Made by a program: the position numbers and the translations under genes. From NCBI RefSeq assembly GCF_009905725.1, contig NZ_JAAAKV010000003.1, positions 338,808-402,807 on the forward strand: 64,000 bases of DNA, in the 5' to 3' direction. Shown piece by piece: positions 8,931-17,623 of this stretch (positions within the stretch are counted from its first letter, which is position 1; each line of letters opens with the position of its first letter). This DNA comes from Emticicia sp. CRIBPO (GTDB lineage Bacteria > Bacteroidota > Bacteroidia > Cytophagales > Spirosomataceae). The notes under the pieces were generated by a model, which worked only from the letters and a program-made list of their open reading frames with translations, did no database searches and was not told the origin of the DNA.

Positions 8931-10823
8931 ATGAGAATCAGAACTTTTGAAGAGTACCAATCCGCTTATGACCAGAGTGTTAGCGATCCGGAAGGTTTTT
9001 GGGCTGAGGTAGCCCAGGATTTTGAGTGGAAGAAACCCTGGAAAAAAGTATTGGACTGGAACTTCGAAGAGCCCAATGTGAAGTGGTTTGTTGGTGGCAA
9101 AATGAACATTACAGAAAACTGTCTTGACCGCCATGTGAGAGAAAAGCCGAATCATCCGGCCATCATCTGGGAACCTAATGATCCATCTGACGATACGGCG
9201 ACATTGACCTACAAAATGCTTTTTGAGCGGGTTTGTCAGTTTGCCAATGTGCTGAAAAAACACGGCGTGGTAAAAGGCGATCGCGTTTGTATTTATATGC
9301 CGATGATTCCTGAACTCGCGATTGCTGTTCTGGCCTGTGCGAGGGTTGGGGCGATCCACTCGGTGGTTTTTGGCGGTTTTTCTGCCCAGTCCATTGCCGA
9401 CAGGATCAATGACGCTGGCTGTAAGGTGGTCATCACTACTGACGGTTCTGTGCGTGGACCGAAGCAGATCCCTATGAAAGACACAGTTGACGACGCCCTC
9501 ATTGGCTGCCCGACGGTAGAAAAAGTGATCGTAAGCACCAGAACACGTACTCCTGTTTCGATGATCAAGGGACGTGACATCTGGTGGGAAGAAGAAGTGA
9601 AACATGTGTCTTCAGAATGCCCTGCAGAAGAAATGGACGCTGAAGATCCTTTGTTTATTCTTTATACTTCCGGTTCGACAGGAAAACCGAAAGGCGTTGT
9701 ACATACCTGTGGTGGTTACATGGTGTATACAGCCTATACCTTTGAGAATGTATTCCAGTATGAACCAGGTGATGTGTATTTCTGTACGGCTGATATCGGC
9801 TGGATCACAGGACACTCGTACATTGTTTACGGACCATTGCTGAGGGGAGCGATCTCTGTGCTGTTTGAAGGTATTCCTACTTATCCTGACGCAGGGCGTT
9901 TCTGGGACATTATTGATAAACATAAAGTAAACATATTCTATACCGCCCCTACGGCCATCCGCTCGCTGATGGGTTTCGGGCCTGAGTATTTTAAGAATAA
10001 AGACCTGAGTTCACTGAAAGTACTGGGTTCTGTGGGAGAACCGATCAACGAAGAAGCCTGGAACTGGTATAATGAGAACATAGGAAAAGGCAATTGCCCG
10101 ATCGTGGATACCTGGTGGCAAACCGAAACAGCCGGGATCATGATTTCACCGCTGGCACATATCACCAAAACCAAGCCTTCATTTGCTACGTTGCCTTTGC
10201 CGGGTGTTCAGCCGGTGCTGGTAGATGAAAACGGGCAGGAGATACAGGGTAACGGCGTGAATGGTAACTTATGTATCAAATTCCCGTGGCCGGGCATTAT
10301 CCGCACTACCTGGGGTGATCATGACCGTTGCCGCACCACTTATTTCTCAACGTACAAAAACATGTACTTTACCGGTGACGGTTGTATGCGTGATGAAGAT
10401 GGCTATTACCGCATCACAGGCCGTGTAGATGACGTGATCAACGTGTCAGGGCACAGGATCGGTACCGCGGAGGTTGAGAATGCGATCAATATGCACACAG
10501 GGGTGGTAGAGTCTGCCGTAGTGGGTTATCCTCACGACATCAAAGGGCAGGGGATTTACGCCTATGTCATTTGTGAGGCCAGCTCCCATGATTCTGAACT
10601 GACCAGGAAGGATATCCTGGCAACGGTAAGCCGTATCATCGGGCCGATTGCGAAACCCGATAAGATACAATTTGTTTCAGGCCTGCCTAAAACCCGCTCG
10701 GGCAAGATCATGAGGAGGATCCTGAGGAAAGTGGCTGAAGGAGACTTCAATAACCTGGGCGACATTTCCACTTTGCTTGATCCGGGTGTGGTAGAAGATA
10801 TCAAAGCTGGGGCGATAAAGTAA
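8931..10823 (+). CDS. acs: Acetyl-CoA synthetase (acetate--CoA ligase, AMP-forming)
   Basis: A 630-aa ANL-superfamily enzyme that makes acetyl-CoA from acetate, ATP and CoA through acetyl-AMP. The ATP-binding signature is YTSGSTGKPKGVVHT (about 243-257), with DTWWQTETAG (about 387-396), the hinge-region motif YFTGDGCMRDEDGYYRITGR (about 480-500) and the C-terminal SGKIMRRIL, whose Lys592 is the catalytic lysine controlled by acetylation in Acs enzymes. Length is close to the usual 630-650. It is monocistronic, with its own promoter and a strong downstream terminator, and would let the cell grow on or scavenge acetate. Confidence 0.96.
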   Translation: MRIRTFEEYQSAYDQSVSDPEGFWAEVAQDFEWKKPWKKVLDWNFEEPNVKWFVGGKMNITENCLDRHVREKPNHPAIIWEPNDPSDDTATLTYKMLFERVCQFANVLKKHGVVKGDRVCIYMPMIPELAIAVLACARVGAIHSVVFGGFSAQSIADRINDAGCKVVITTDGSVRGPKQIPMKDTVDDALIGCPTVEKVIVSTRTRTPVSMIKGRDIWWEEEVKHVSSECPAEEMDAEDPLFILYTSGSTGKPKGVVHTCGGYMVYTAYTFENVFQYEPGDVYFCTADIGWITGHSYIVYGPLLRGAISVLFEGIPTYPDAGRFWDIIDKHKVNIFYTAPTAIRSLMGFGPEYFKNKDLSSLKVLGSVGEPINEEAWNWYNENIGKGNCPIVDTWWQTETAGIMISPLAHITKTKPSFATLPLPGVQPVLVDENGQEIQGNGVNGNLCIKFPWPGIIRTTWGDHDRCRTTYFSTYKNMYFTGDGCMRDEDGYYRITGRVDDVINVSGHRIGTAEVENAINMHTGVVESAVVGYPHDIKGQGIYAYVICEASSHDSELTRKDILATVSRIIGPIAKPDKIQFVSGLPKTRSGKIMRRILRKVAEGDFNNLGDISTLLDPGVVEDIKAGAIK

Positions 10824-10846
10824 TATTGCAGAGTTTATAGAGAATG

Positions 10847-10880
10847 CCTCCGGTGGGACTGCCCGCCGGAGGTATTTTTA
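10847..10880. terminator. Terminator between acs and the convergent T9SS gene
   Basis: CCTCCGG (10847-10853) pairs with CCGGAGG (10866-10872), extended by GGG/CCC to a four-base loop, then TATTTTTATT. It overlaps the end of the convergent gene at 10878 and can serve acs. Confidence 0.8.
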
Positions 10881-13706
10881 TTGCCTGATAATCTTCCTAG
10901 TAACCACCTCTTTCCCTACATTCATCCTGATAAGGTACTCCCCGGGAACTAGATGATTCAAATCCAGTTTCTTTTTTGGCTCGCTTAGTTTGGTATCGCT
11001 GATAATGACCTGTCCTGACATATTGATGACCTGGAAACTCAGCTCGTGCCTGTTTAACTGATCAAATTCAATTTCGACACTTCCTGTGGTTGGCACCGGG
11101 AAAATCCTGATGTGCCGCCCGATGGAGGGTTCGTTGGCGAGGACGTTGACTTTGATGGTGGCAGAGCCGCTGACGGTACCTTCACCGCAGACGTTTTTGA
11201 CGGATGTGAGGTTGAAGGTGGCATTGGAATGTATCTTAAGAGGGTGAAAGTAATTGCCTGCGGAGGCGATACCCTCTTCATTGTTGCTAAGTTTATAGCT
11301 GAACGGAGGAGTTCCAGTGAAAGTCATTTTGAGGTTTACGGTGGCTCCGATATCAACCAATGTGTCTCCCGAGATATTTCCGCTCGTTAAGGGCGAATCA
11401 GGGTAAATATTCATTTCTCTTGTAAATGTAACGCAATCTCCTCGTTCTATTTTAGCAAAATATATTCCAGGGCTTGGTACCTTAAGTTCCGGGTAAATTG
11501 GGTCTATCAGCTCATTGTTTCTATACCAACGGTAACGGTCACCACTGACTTCAGAAATTTTGAGTGTATTTACACACTGAGGTTGTTTGGTAATTTCAGG
11601 AGCAGTTACAGGGCTTATTTTCTTAAAATCAATTTTGATTTTATTGGTGGTGGTCTCACAATCAGGGATATTAATTTTGATTGAGTATTCGCCTGATTTA
11701 TCCACTAAAAAATCTGCATATTGAATTCCCCAGTTGGGTAACAGATAGTCAGGTTCATCATAAGCCCCATCTTTTTGTAAAATCAGGCTGTCATTTCTGA
11801 ATAATTTGAAATTAACAATTCCTAACCCGGAATAGTATTGGTTTTCTTCGGTATAGATTCCTTTCAACAGCAGAGAGCCTCCATCACAAGCTTCAAAGTC
11901 AGGCTGGTTTATCCTGATGTGCACAGCGATCTTGTTTACTTCGGTTAGAAACTGAAAGGTATTCTTGCAATCTCCGGAATAGACTTCGGCAGTATAAAAT
12001 CCAGGGTTCTGAACAGTTAGGGCGTTTTCTGTATAGGGTAGGACAATACCATCTTTTTTCCAAATTATCTTTGATGCGTAGTGCCTCCAGGTTAGGAGCA
12101 TCCAGCTGTTATTACATGAATAAACTTTCTCAACCGGGTGTACGACTTCCTTAGCCTGAAATTTAACCGTCATAGTGTCAGAATATACGTAGCAAGTCTC
12201 ATTCAATTTGTAAGTTGCCTGATACGTCCCTGGTTTGCTATAGGTATACGATGCTGACCGCTCGTTGGTAATATCTACATTATTGTTATAGACTTTTATT
12301 TTATTATCCTCATAAAATCTATATGGATAAAATATATCTGATACATACAGACCAGCACAACTCGTATAGGTTCTCGGATCCTGAATCGGGTGATAATATC
12401 TCTGTGGAGACTCAAGTTGAATCTTATTCGAGAAGATGATTTCGATGGGATTGGAGTTAGTAATGCAGCTACCTTGTCTTATCTGTAAGGTGTATTTGCC
12501 TGATTGTGATACCTTAATCGTCCTGTTGTTTTCTCCAATGATATCGACGCCATCCCTTTTCCATTGAAAATAAATATTGTTTTCTCTCCGGAAAGCTTCT
12601 GAATAAGATTTGTATTTGATTTCTTCTTCGGGGGCTGAGTAGTATCCGGCATACCAGTCAAACCAATTGTTGCTCATAAATACTTGTCTGAGTTCGACCG
12701 AGTTTCCGGAGCAGGAGAAAAGCACATTATTCTTCTTAATAATATTGTGGTCATAAACATTCTCGATTTGTGTAGAAATAGATGAATTACCTGAAATAAT
12801 TAATGAATCTGATTTACCCTGACATTTTCCCTGGAATGGAATGACAGTATAGCTCCCTGGTTTTTTGGCGACAAAAAAATCGTCGTTCGTTTTTTCTATT
12901 AGTTGGCCATTCAACAGCAAGTGATATTCGGTAAAAGGAAATGGTTTGCTGTTACCATCGGGAACGATCATTACCGGAACAGGATTGTCGTTGCAGATAC
13001 TGTTATTGAGATCATATTTAAGCGAAACAGAGGGTAATTTATTCTTAGAAATAAATTGAGATCGGCTTAATGTTACGCAACCCTTAAAGTGGGTTAGTGC
13101 ATAATAATATCCTTCTTCCTTTGCTTCAACGCTAAGGTCATTTCCGACATATAATGTGCCGTTTTTGCTCTCAAATCTCCAGGAAATGGTTTCATATGGG
13201 AAATTTCCGGTAAAGTTTAATTTAGAGCTAAATCCTTCACAATGAGTTGTTGTTTCAGGAGTAATACTACTCATCGGTATGATAACAGGTTTACTAACGG
13301 ATTTGAATTTACTATCAAGACTTTCAACAATGAACCTTACGTCTGTTCCATAGTTTACATTGTATGCGTGATTAAGCTGGAATGTGATTTCGATTATACC
13401 AGTCTCTTTAATTGCTATTTTATTGCTGGAAAACGGAACCTCTCCATTGGGAAGCATCAGATTGAACCTAATACTATTGGCAAGAAAGGTCTTGTTCGTA
13501 GCGACGGTAACTTTGTGAGGTCCTCGATCGCAATATACATCCTTCAAATCGACAAACTCAAAAACATCCTCAGCGGCACCTTCCGCCACCCCGACATTAT
13601 TCCGCTGAACAACAACCGAATCATTTTTGGTAGAAGAAATGGGGTTTGAATAACCTGAAAATGAAATAAGTGAAATGACAACAAAAGTAAAAAGAGTCCT
13701 GAGCAT
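10878..13706 (-). CDS. Large secreted protein with Ig-like repeats and T9SS type A sorting domain
   Basis: A 942-aa secreted protein. It has a signal peptide (about 1-21, LFTFVVISLISFSGYSNP) and then a series of about 90-residue beta-rich modules, each ending in a G-x-Y-x(6)-G-x-C-like strand: YYALTHFKGC, YTVIPFQGKC, YTLQIRQGSC, FYTAEVYSGDC, YSIKINIPDC and IYFAKIERGDC. I count at least six. The last 75 residues are a type A sorting domain (IRIFPVPTTGSVEIEF ... PGEYLIRMNVGKEVVTRKI) that directs export and attachment by the type IX secretion system. It is probably a cell-surface or released adhesin-like protein; the ligand is unknown. It reads alone, convergent with acs. Confidence 0.85.
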   Translation of the reverse strand: MLRTLFTFVVISLISFSGYSNPISSTKNDSVVVQRNNVGVAEGAAEDVFEFVDLKDVYCDRGPHKVTVATNKTFLANSIRFNLMLPNGEVPFSSNKIAIKETGIIEITFQLNHAYNVNYGTDVRFIVESLDSKFKSVSKPVIIPMSSITPETTTHCEGFSSKLNFTGNFPYETISWRFESKNGTLYVGNDLSVEAKEEGYYYALTHFKGCVTLSRSQFISKNKLPSVSLKYDLNNSICNDNPVPVMIVPDGNSKPFPFTEYHLLLNGQLIEKTNDDFFVAKKPGSYTVIPFQGKCQGKSDSLIISGNSSISTQIENVYDHNIIKKNNVLFSCSGNSVELRQVFMSNNWFDWYAGYYSAPEEEIKYKSYSEAFRRENNIYFQWKRDGVDIIGENNRTIKVSQSGKYTLQIRQGSCITNSNPIEIIFSNKIQLESPQRYYHPIQDPRTYTSCAGLYVSDIFYPYRFYEDNKIKVYNNNVDITNERSASYTYSKPGTYQATYKLNETCYVYSDTMTVKFQAKEVVHPVEKVYSCNNSWMLLTWRHYASKIIWKKDGIVLPYTENALTVQNPGFYTAEVYSGDCKNTFQFLTEVNKIAVHIRINQPDFEACDGGSLLLKGIYTEENQYYSGLGIVNFKLFRNDSLILQKDGAYDEPDYLLPNWGIQYADFLVDKSGEYSIKINIPDCETTTNKIKIDFKKISPVTAPEITKQPQCVNTLKISEVSGDRYRWYRNNELIDPIYPELKVPSPGIYFAKIERGDCVTFTREMNIYPDSPLTSGNISGDTLVDIGATVNLKMTFTGTPPFSYKLSNNEEGIASAGNYFHPLKIHSNATFNLTSVKNVCGEGTVSGSATIKVNVLANEPSIGRHIRIFPVPTTGSVEIEFDQLNRHELSFQVINMSGQVIISDTKLSEPKKKLDLNHLVPGEYLIRMNVGKEVVTRKIIRQ

Positions 13707-13825
13707 GAGTAAGGGGTAGTAATTTTACGGCATTGGGATAACCTTACAATAATAATGGATTATACGTATAAAAGCAAATGAAGAATTTGTGATGTGAAAG
13801 GTTCGGACTTTGGACATTATTAAAT

Positions 13826-13862
13826 AAAAAACTCCCCCACATCGCTGCAGGGGAGTTTTTTT
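13826..13862. terminator. Bidirectional terminator
   Basis: ACTCCCC (13831-13837) pairs with GGGGAGT (13850-13856). A T-run follows on the right and an A-run (13826-13830) precedes on the left. On the minus strand it terminates the DUF418 gene that ends at 13871. Confidence 0.8.
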
Positions 13863-13870
13863 GCATTTTA

Positions 13871-15193
13871 TTATCTTTTAAAAGGCTGTACCTTCCAATA
13901 CGTCAGGCTTCGCCAGACCCATTCCAGCGGACCGAACAGGAAGTATTTCAGCCAGAGCGGGCTAACGATCAGCTGGAAAGCCCAGATGCTGAATACTACA
14001 TAGAACAGCTGGTAGTATTGTAACTCTGCAAAATAGTTGAGGCCGTATCCGAAGAAAAACAGCGTACAGATCAGCGAATGCATGATGTAGTTGGTAAAAG
14101 CCATTTGTCCTACAGCGGCCAGGGCTTTGAAGACCTTTTTGAAATAACCTTCTTTTATACAGAAAATGAAAAGGGCCACGTGGGCCATCACCAGGGCTAT
14201 TCTTTGCACAGGATAAACAAGATCCATCCAGATGATGTCATGGGTATCAATATAGCTGATGAAAGAGGCCGTGGTAGGGAAGTGGACAAAATTATAATAA
14301 TAATTCCAGATCACCAGCGGTAAGCCAACACCATAACCAATGAGGGCAGTTTTAAGATAATTTTTTTGCAGCCACTCGCCTTTAAAGAAACCCCATTTAA
14401 ACAATGCAATACCAAGCAACATCAGGGCAATAGGGTCCCATATGCTGTAAATAAGGTATTTGGTCTGACCGTCAAAAGACATCTTGCGGATCTTTTTGGC
14501 GACGGTAGCATAGCCGGACTTCATGATGCGGGTGTTTTCTTTGACCTGCTCTTTGTTCGGCAGAAACTCTTTTTCATTTTCTTTCCATTTTTTAACGGTT
14601 TCTTCCTGGGCAGAAGTAAGTTTTTTGCCTGAGTCCTGTACTTTTTTTACTTCCAGGTATGCCAGGCGGGATTCCCGGAAATCCCTGAGAAAACTGGTGC
14701 TGGCCACAAAACCGAGAATGGCTACCAGGGGAACCCCGATGACCAGGTAAACAGGCTTCACTTTACGGAACAGGAACACCAGCATACCACAGACGCCGTA
14801 AAGATAAAGAATGTCGCCCATCCACAACATCACATGGGCATGAAAAAGGCCGAATAACACCAGCCAGAACATCCTGCGGTAAAAAAGCCAGGTGACCGAC
14901 TTACTCGTCTGTTCTTTTTTGGCGGTGAAAAGCAGGATTCCGGCCCCGAAGACCATAGAAAACAGGGCCCTCATTTTACCTTCAAAAAGGACGGTTACTA
15001 CGGCATGTGTCCAGAAATTAAGGCTCGTGGTGTCGGTCCTGAAGGGCTCGGAAAAGTACTCCGGCATGCTGAAGTAAGGAATATTCATCATCAGGATGCC
15101 CAATAAGGCGAATCCGCGGATGATGTCGATGATTTGAATGCGATTGGCCTGACTGACAGGCATAGCCGCCGTTTCAGCGTCTGCAGAATTCAT
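13871..15193 (-). CDS. DUF418-family integral membrane protein
   Basis: A 440-aa protein with about nine or ten predicted membrane helices. The N-terminus has RIQIIDIIRGFALLGILMMN, the usual opening of DUF418/YeiB-type proteins, and the C-terminal third (about 330-430, AAVGQMAFTNYIMHSLICT, then a region ending in WLKYFLFGPLEWVWRSLTYW) is the DUF418 domain. Between about 175 and 235 there is a charged, Lys/Glu-rich loop. The family is related to membrane acyltransferases, but no reaction is established and none is visible here. It is a single gene ended by the hairpin at 13826-13862. Confidence 0.87.
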   Translation of the reverse strand: MNSADAETAAMPVSQANRIQIIDIIRGFALLGILMMNIPYFSMPEYFSEPFRTDTTSLNFWTHAVVTVLFEGKMRALFSMVFGAGILLFTAKKEQTSKSVTWLFYRRMFWLVLFGLFHAHVMLWMGDILYLYGVCGMLVFLFRKVKPVYLVIGVPLVAILGFVASTSFLRDFRESRLAYLEVKKVQDSGKKLTSAQEETVKKWKENEKEFLPNKEQVKENTRIMKSGYATVAKKIRKMSFDGQTKYLIYSIWDPIALMLLGIALFKWGFFKGEWLQKNYLKTALIGYGVGLPLVIWNYYYNFVHFPTTASFISYIDTHDIIWMDLVYPVQRIALVMAHVALFIFCIKEGYFKKVFKALAAVGQMAFTNYIMHSLICTLFFFGYGLNYFAELQYYQLFYVVFSIWAFQLIVSPLWLKYFLFGPLEWVWRSLTYWKVQPFKR

Positions 15194-15393
15194 AAGCTAT
15201 AGTTTAGGGGTATAGAAAAAAGGGAAATTTGTTAAAGATAAAAATTTTAAGAGTGATTTTCAGTCTGTCGTATAACATTTTATTTTACGGTAAACAGCTG
15301 TTTTTCAGGAGTACACGCTCCGTTTTTATGATCCGGCCAAAACGTGTATTTTTCAACCGGATTTTGTACTTTCGCAAGCAAAACCATGAAGAT

Positions 15394-16314
15394 ATGATAC
15401 GAGCTTATTTACTGTCCGTTTTAGTGTATATGTTGTTTTCCTGCCGTCCGGCAGAACGTAAGGATTCAGCCCTGGTGTTGCTGACGGATTTTGGTACCAA
15501 AGACGGGGCAGTGGCGGCCATGAAAGGGGTGGCTTTACAGGTCTCGGGCGATTTGCAGGTACATGATCTTACGCACGAAATTCCGGCGTTCAACATCTGG
15601 GAAGGGGCTTACAGGCTCGACCAGACGGCTCCTTACTGGGCAGCAGGAACGGTTTTCGTTTGTGTGGTGGATCCGGGTGTAGGCACGGAGCGTAAGCCCG
15701 TTGTTTTAAAAACAGGAAAAGGACATTATTTTGTAGGCCCTGATAACGGCTTATTCACCCTCATTGCTGAGCGGGAGGGTATTGAGGAGGTCAGGGAAAT
15801 ATCGAAAAGCAACCGGCTACCCGGGTCTGATCAGTCTTATACTTTTCACGGCAGGGATGTTTTTGCCTATACCGGTGCAAAACTGGCATCCGGCGTAATG
15901 ACTTTTGAAGAAACGGGCGAAAAGCTGCCGGCAAAATCCCTTCTTCACCTGGTGTATCCTAAAGCAGTTTTATCTGCAGATCATATCACCGGGGGCATTC
16001 CTGTCCTGGATATTCAATATGGAAATGTCTGGACAAACGTGAACCAGGAGTTATTTAACCAGCTGAAAGTAAAGCCCGGACAAAAGATCAGGGTGAAGAT
16101 TTCTAAGGATAAAAAGCTGGTTACAGAGCTGGTCATACCTTATGTCCATTCGTTCGGAGACGTGGCAGAAGGCGAAAACCTGGCCTACATGAACAGCCTC
16201 ATGAACCTTTCTTTTGGCATCAATATGGGCGATTTCTCTAAAACCTACGGCGTGTTCAGCGGTCCTGACTGGCAGATAGACATTACAGCTGAGGGAAATT
16301 CATCAGGAAAGTAG
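15394..16314 (+). CDS. SAM hydrolase/halogenase-family (DUF62) lipoprotein
   Basis: The frame is open from 15229, but I prefer the ATG at 15394, which opens directly onto a signal sequence (MIRAYLLSVLVYMLFSC) ending in a lipobox-like L-F-S-C; upstream residues have no such logic. The mature part matches the SAM hydroxide adenosyltransferase family: VLLTDFGTKDGAVAAMKG, then VVDPGVG (about 85-92), YFVGPDNGLF (about 112-121) and FHGRDVFAYTGA. In this family SAM is hydrolysed to adenosine and methionine, or halogenated. Export of such an enzyme is unusual but common among Bacteroidota homologues, so the true substrate may be extracytoplasmic. The 3' end overlaps the convergent kinase gene by 32 bp. 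Confidence 0.8.
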   Translation: MIRAYLLSVLVYMLFSCRPAERKDSALVLLTDFGTKDGAVAAMKGVALQVSGDLQVHDLTHEIPAFNIWEGAYRLDQTAPYWAAGTVFVCVVDPGVGTERKPVVLKTGKGHYFVGPDNGLFTLIAEREGIEEVREISKSNRLPGSDQSYTFHGRDVFAYTGAKLASGVMTFEETGEKLPAKSLLHLVYPKAVLSADHITGGIPVLDIQYGNVWTNVNQELFNQLKVKPGQKIRVKISKDKKLVTELVIPYVHSFGDVAEGENLAYMNSLMNLSFGINMGDFSKTYGVFSGPDWQIDITAEGNSSGK

Positions 16315-17620
16315 TGCTTTCGCCCAGTTCCGATACCACTTTCAGGTTGCCTTTGTTCATCTGCATGATCTGTCTGGATAAGCTGAGGCCAATGCCTGAC
16401 CCGGTTTTTTTGGTGGTGTAGAAAGGAATAAATATCTTTTCCAAAGCCTCGTGTTCAATACCGGTTCCGTTGTCTGTAATCTGGATAATATTCTGGTTGT
16501 CAAGGGTGTAAGCCTTGATGATGATCTCAGGTTTTTCTGTTTTTTCCAGGGCTTCCGTGGCATTTCTCAGGATATTGATCAGCACCATTTCTATTTGCTG
16601 CACGTCTGCGAGGATAAGCAGCTGCTCGTCAATTTCCAGCTTAAGCGTGATCTGGTTTTGTTTCAATTGCGGTTGAATCAGTGAAACAATGTCGCTGATC
16701 AGGGTTTTGATCTCTATCTCTCCGAATTTCGGGGTAGGGATGGAGGTAAATTCACGGTAAGCGTTCACGAAACTCATGATCCCCCTTCCGCGGCTTTCGA
16801 TGGTCTGCAGGGCCTCACGAAGGTCATAGATAGCCTCTTTGTTGGTTTCATTGCCCGACAGGTCCATTTCGATGATGTCTTTCATGGTGTCGATCAGGGA
16901 AACGATCGGCGTGATGGAATTCATGATCTCATGACGAAGGATTTTCGTCAGGTTTTGCCAGGCTTCCAGCTCTTTTTCCTGGAGTTCCGACTGGATATTC
17001 TGGAAAGTGACCAGTTTGACAATCCGGCCTCTCAGGCTGACGGTCGTAGAGTTGATCGATATCTGGTTTTCTTCCGAGGCCCTGTAAAGCGACTTGCCAC
17101 CCGCGGTGAGGTTGTTCAGGATTTCGGCCAGGTTCGGATGGGTTTTGTTCAGTTCTGATATGTTTCTGAGTCTGTAAACCCCCAGAATCCTGAAGGCAGC
17201 ACTGTTGATAAGCTCTATGTTGCCGCTGGCACTGAAGGAGATCAGCCCGACATTGACGTGCTGTACGATGGTGTTGATGTAATGTAAACTCGCTTCACGC
17301 TCTGCCCGGGCTTGTCTGAAGGCCTCGAGGACATCATTGAGCTGCCTGTTGAGGTCCTGGAAACTTTCGCCCATATGATTGTCGGAGCGGAATTTAAGCG
17401 TAAAATCAGAATATTGGATAGATTCAAAGAAACGGATGAGTTTACGATTGGTATTCAGGGTGTAGTGGTACAGCCCATAGGTCTGGATACCCACGATGAT
17501 GGTTCCGCTGATGATACCAAAATACCACATTTTCATTTGGATCGTAAACCAGGTTAATCCCAAAATGCTTACAATCAGAAAGATAATCCGGTATAATAAA
17601 ATGATGGAGTATTTTTTCAT
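16283..17620 (-). CDS. Sensor histidine kinase, partner of the sigma-54 regulator
   Basis: A 445-aa inner-membrane kinase. Two N-terminal helices (about 6-24 and 32-50) are separated by only a few residues, so there is almost no periplasmic sensor. A linker is followed by a PAS-like domain (about 112-215), the phosphoacceptor His230 in LRHEIMNSITPI, and a catalytic domain with N box ILRNATEAL, G1 DNGTGIE and G2 GSGIGLSLS. The H-E-I-M-N-S-I-T-P-I form is typical of NtrB/NtrY-like kinases. Its start lies 3 bp after the stop of the NtrC-type regulator gene, so the pair is one operon transcribed leftward and reads away from the exporter genes. Confidence 0.92.
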   Translation of the reverse strand: MKKYSIILLYRIIFLIVSILGLTWFTIQMKMWYFGIISGTIIVGIQTYGLYHYTLNTNRKLIRFFESIQYSDFTLKFRSDNHMGESFQDLNRQLNDVLEAFRQARAEREASLHYINTIVQHVNVGLISFSASGNIELINSAAFRILGVYRLRNISELNKTHPNLAEILNNLTAGGKSLYRASEENQISINSTTVSLRGRIVKLVTFQNIQSELQEKELEAWQNLTKILRHEIMNSITPIVSLIDTMKDIIEMDLSGNETNKEAIYDLREALQTIESRGRGIMSFVNAYREFTSIPTPKFGEIEIKTLISDIVSLIQPQLKQNQITLKLEIDEQLLILADVQQIEMVLINILRNATEALEKTEKPEIIIKAYTLDNQNIIQITDNGTGIEHEALEKIFIPFYTTKKTGSGIGLSLSRQIMQMNKGNLKVVSELGESTTFLMNFPQL

Positions 17621-17623
17621 TTC

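Noticed and set aside
8793-9605. 270-codon open frame antisense to acs
   Set aside because: It lies mostly opposite the strongly conserved acs gene and translates to a composition typical of a shadow frame.
15229-15393. Longer N-terminus for the SAM hydrolase-family gene
   Set aside because: The added 55 residues have no signal logic, while the ATG at 15394 opens directly onto a lipoprotein signal; a near-match -7 box (TACTTTCG, 15367-15374) also lies just upstream of it.
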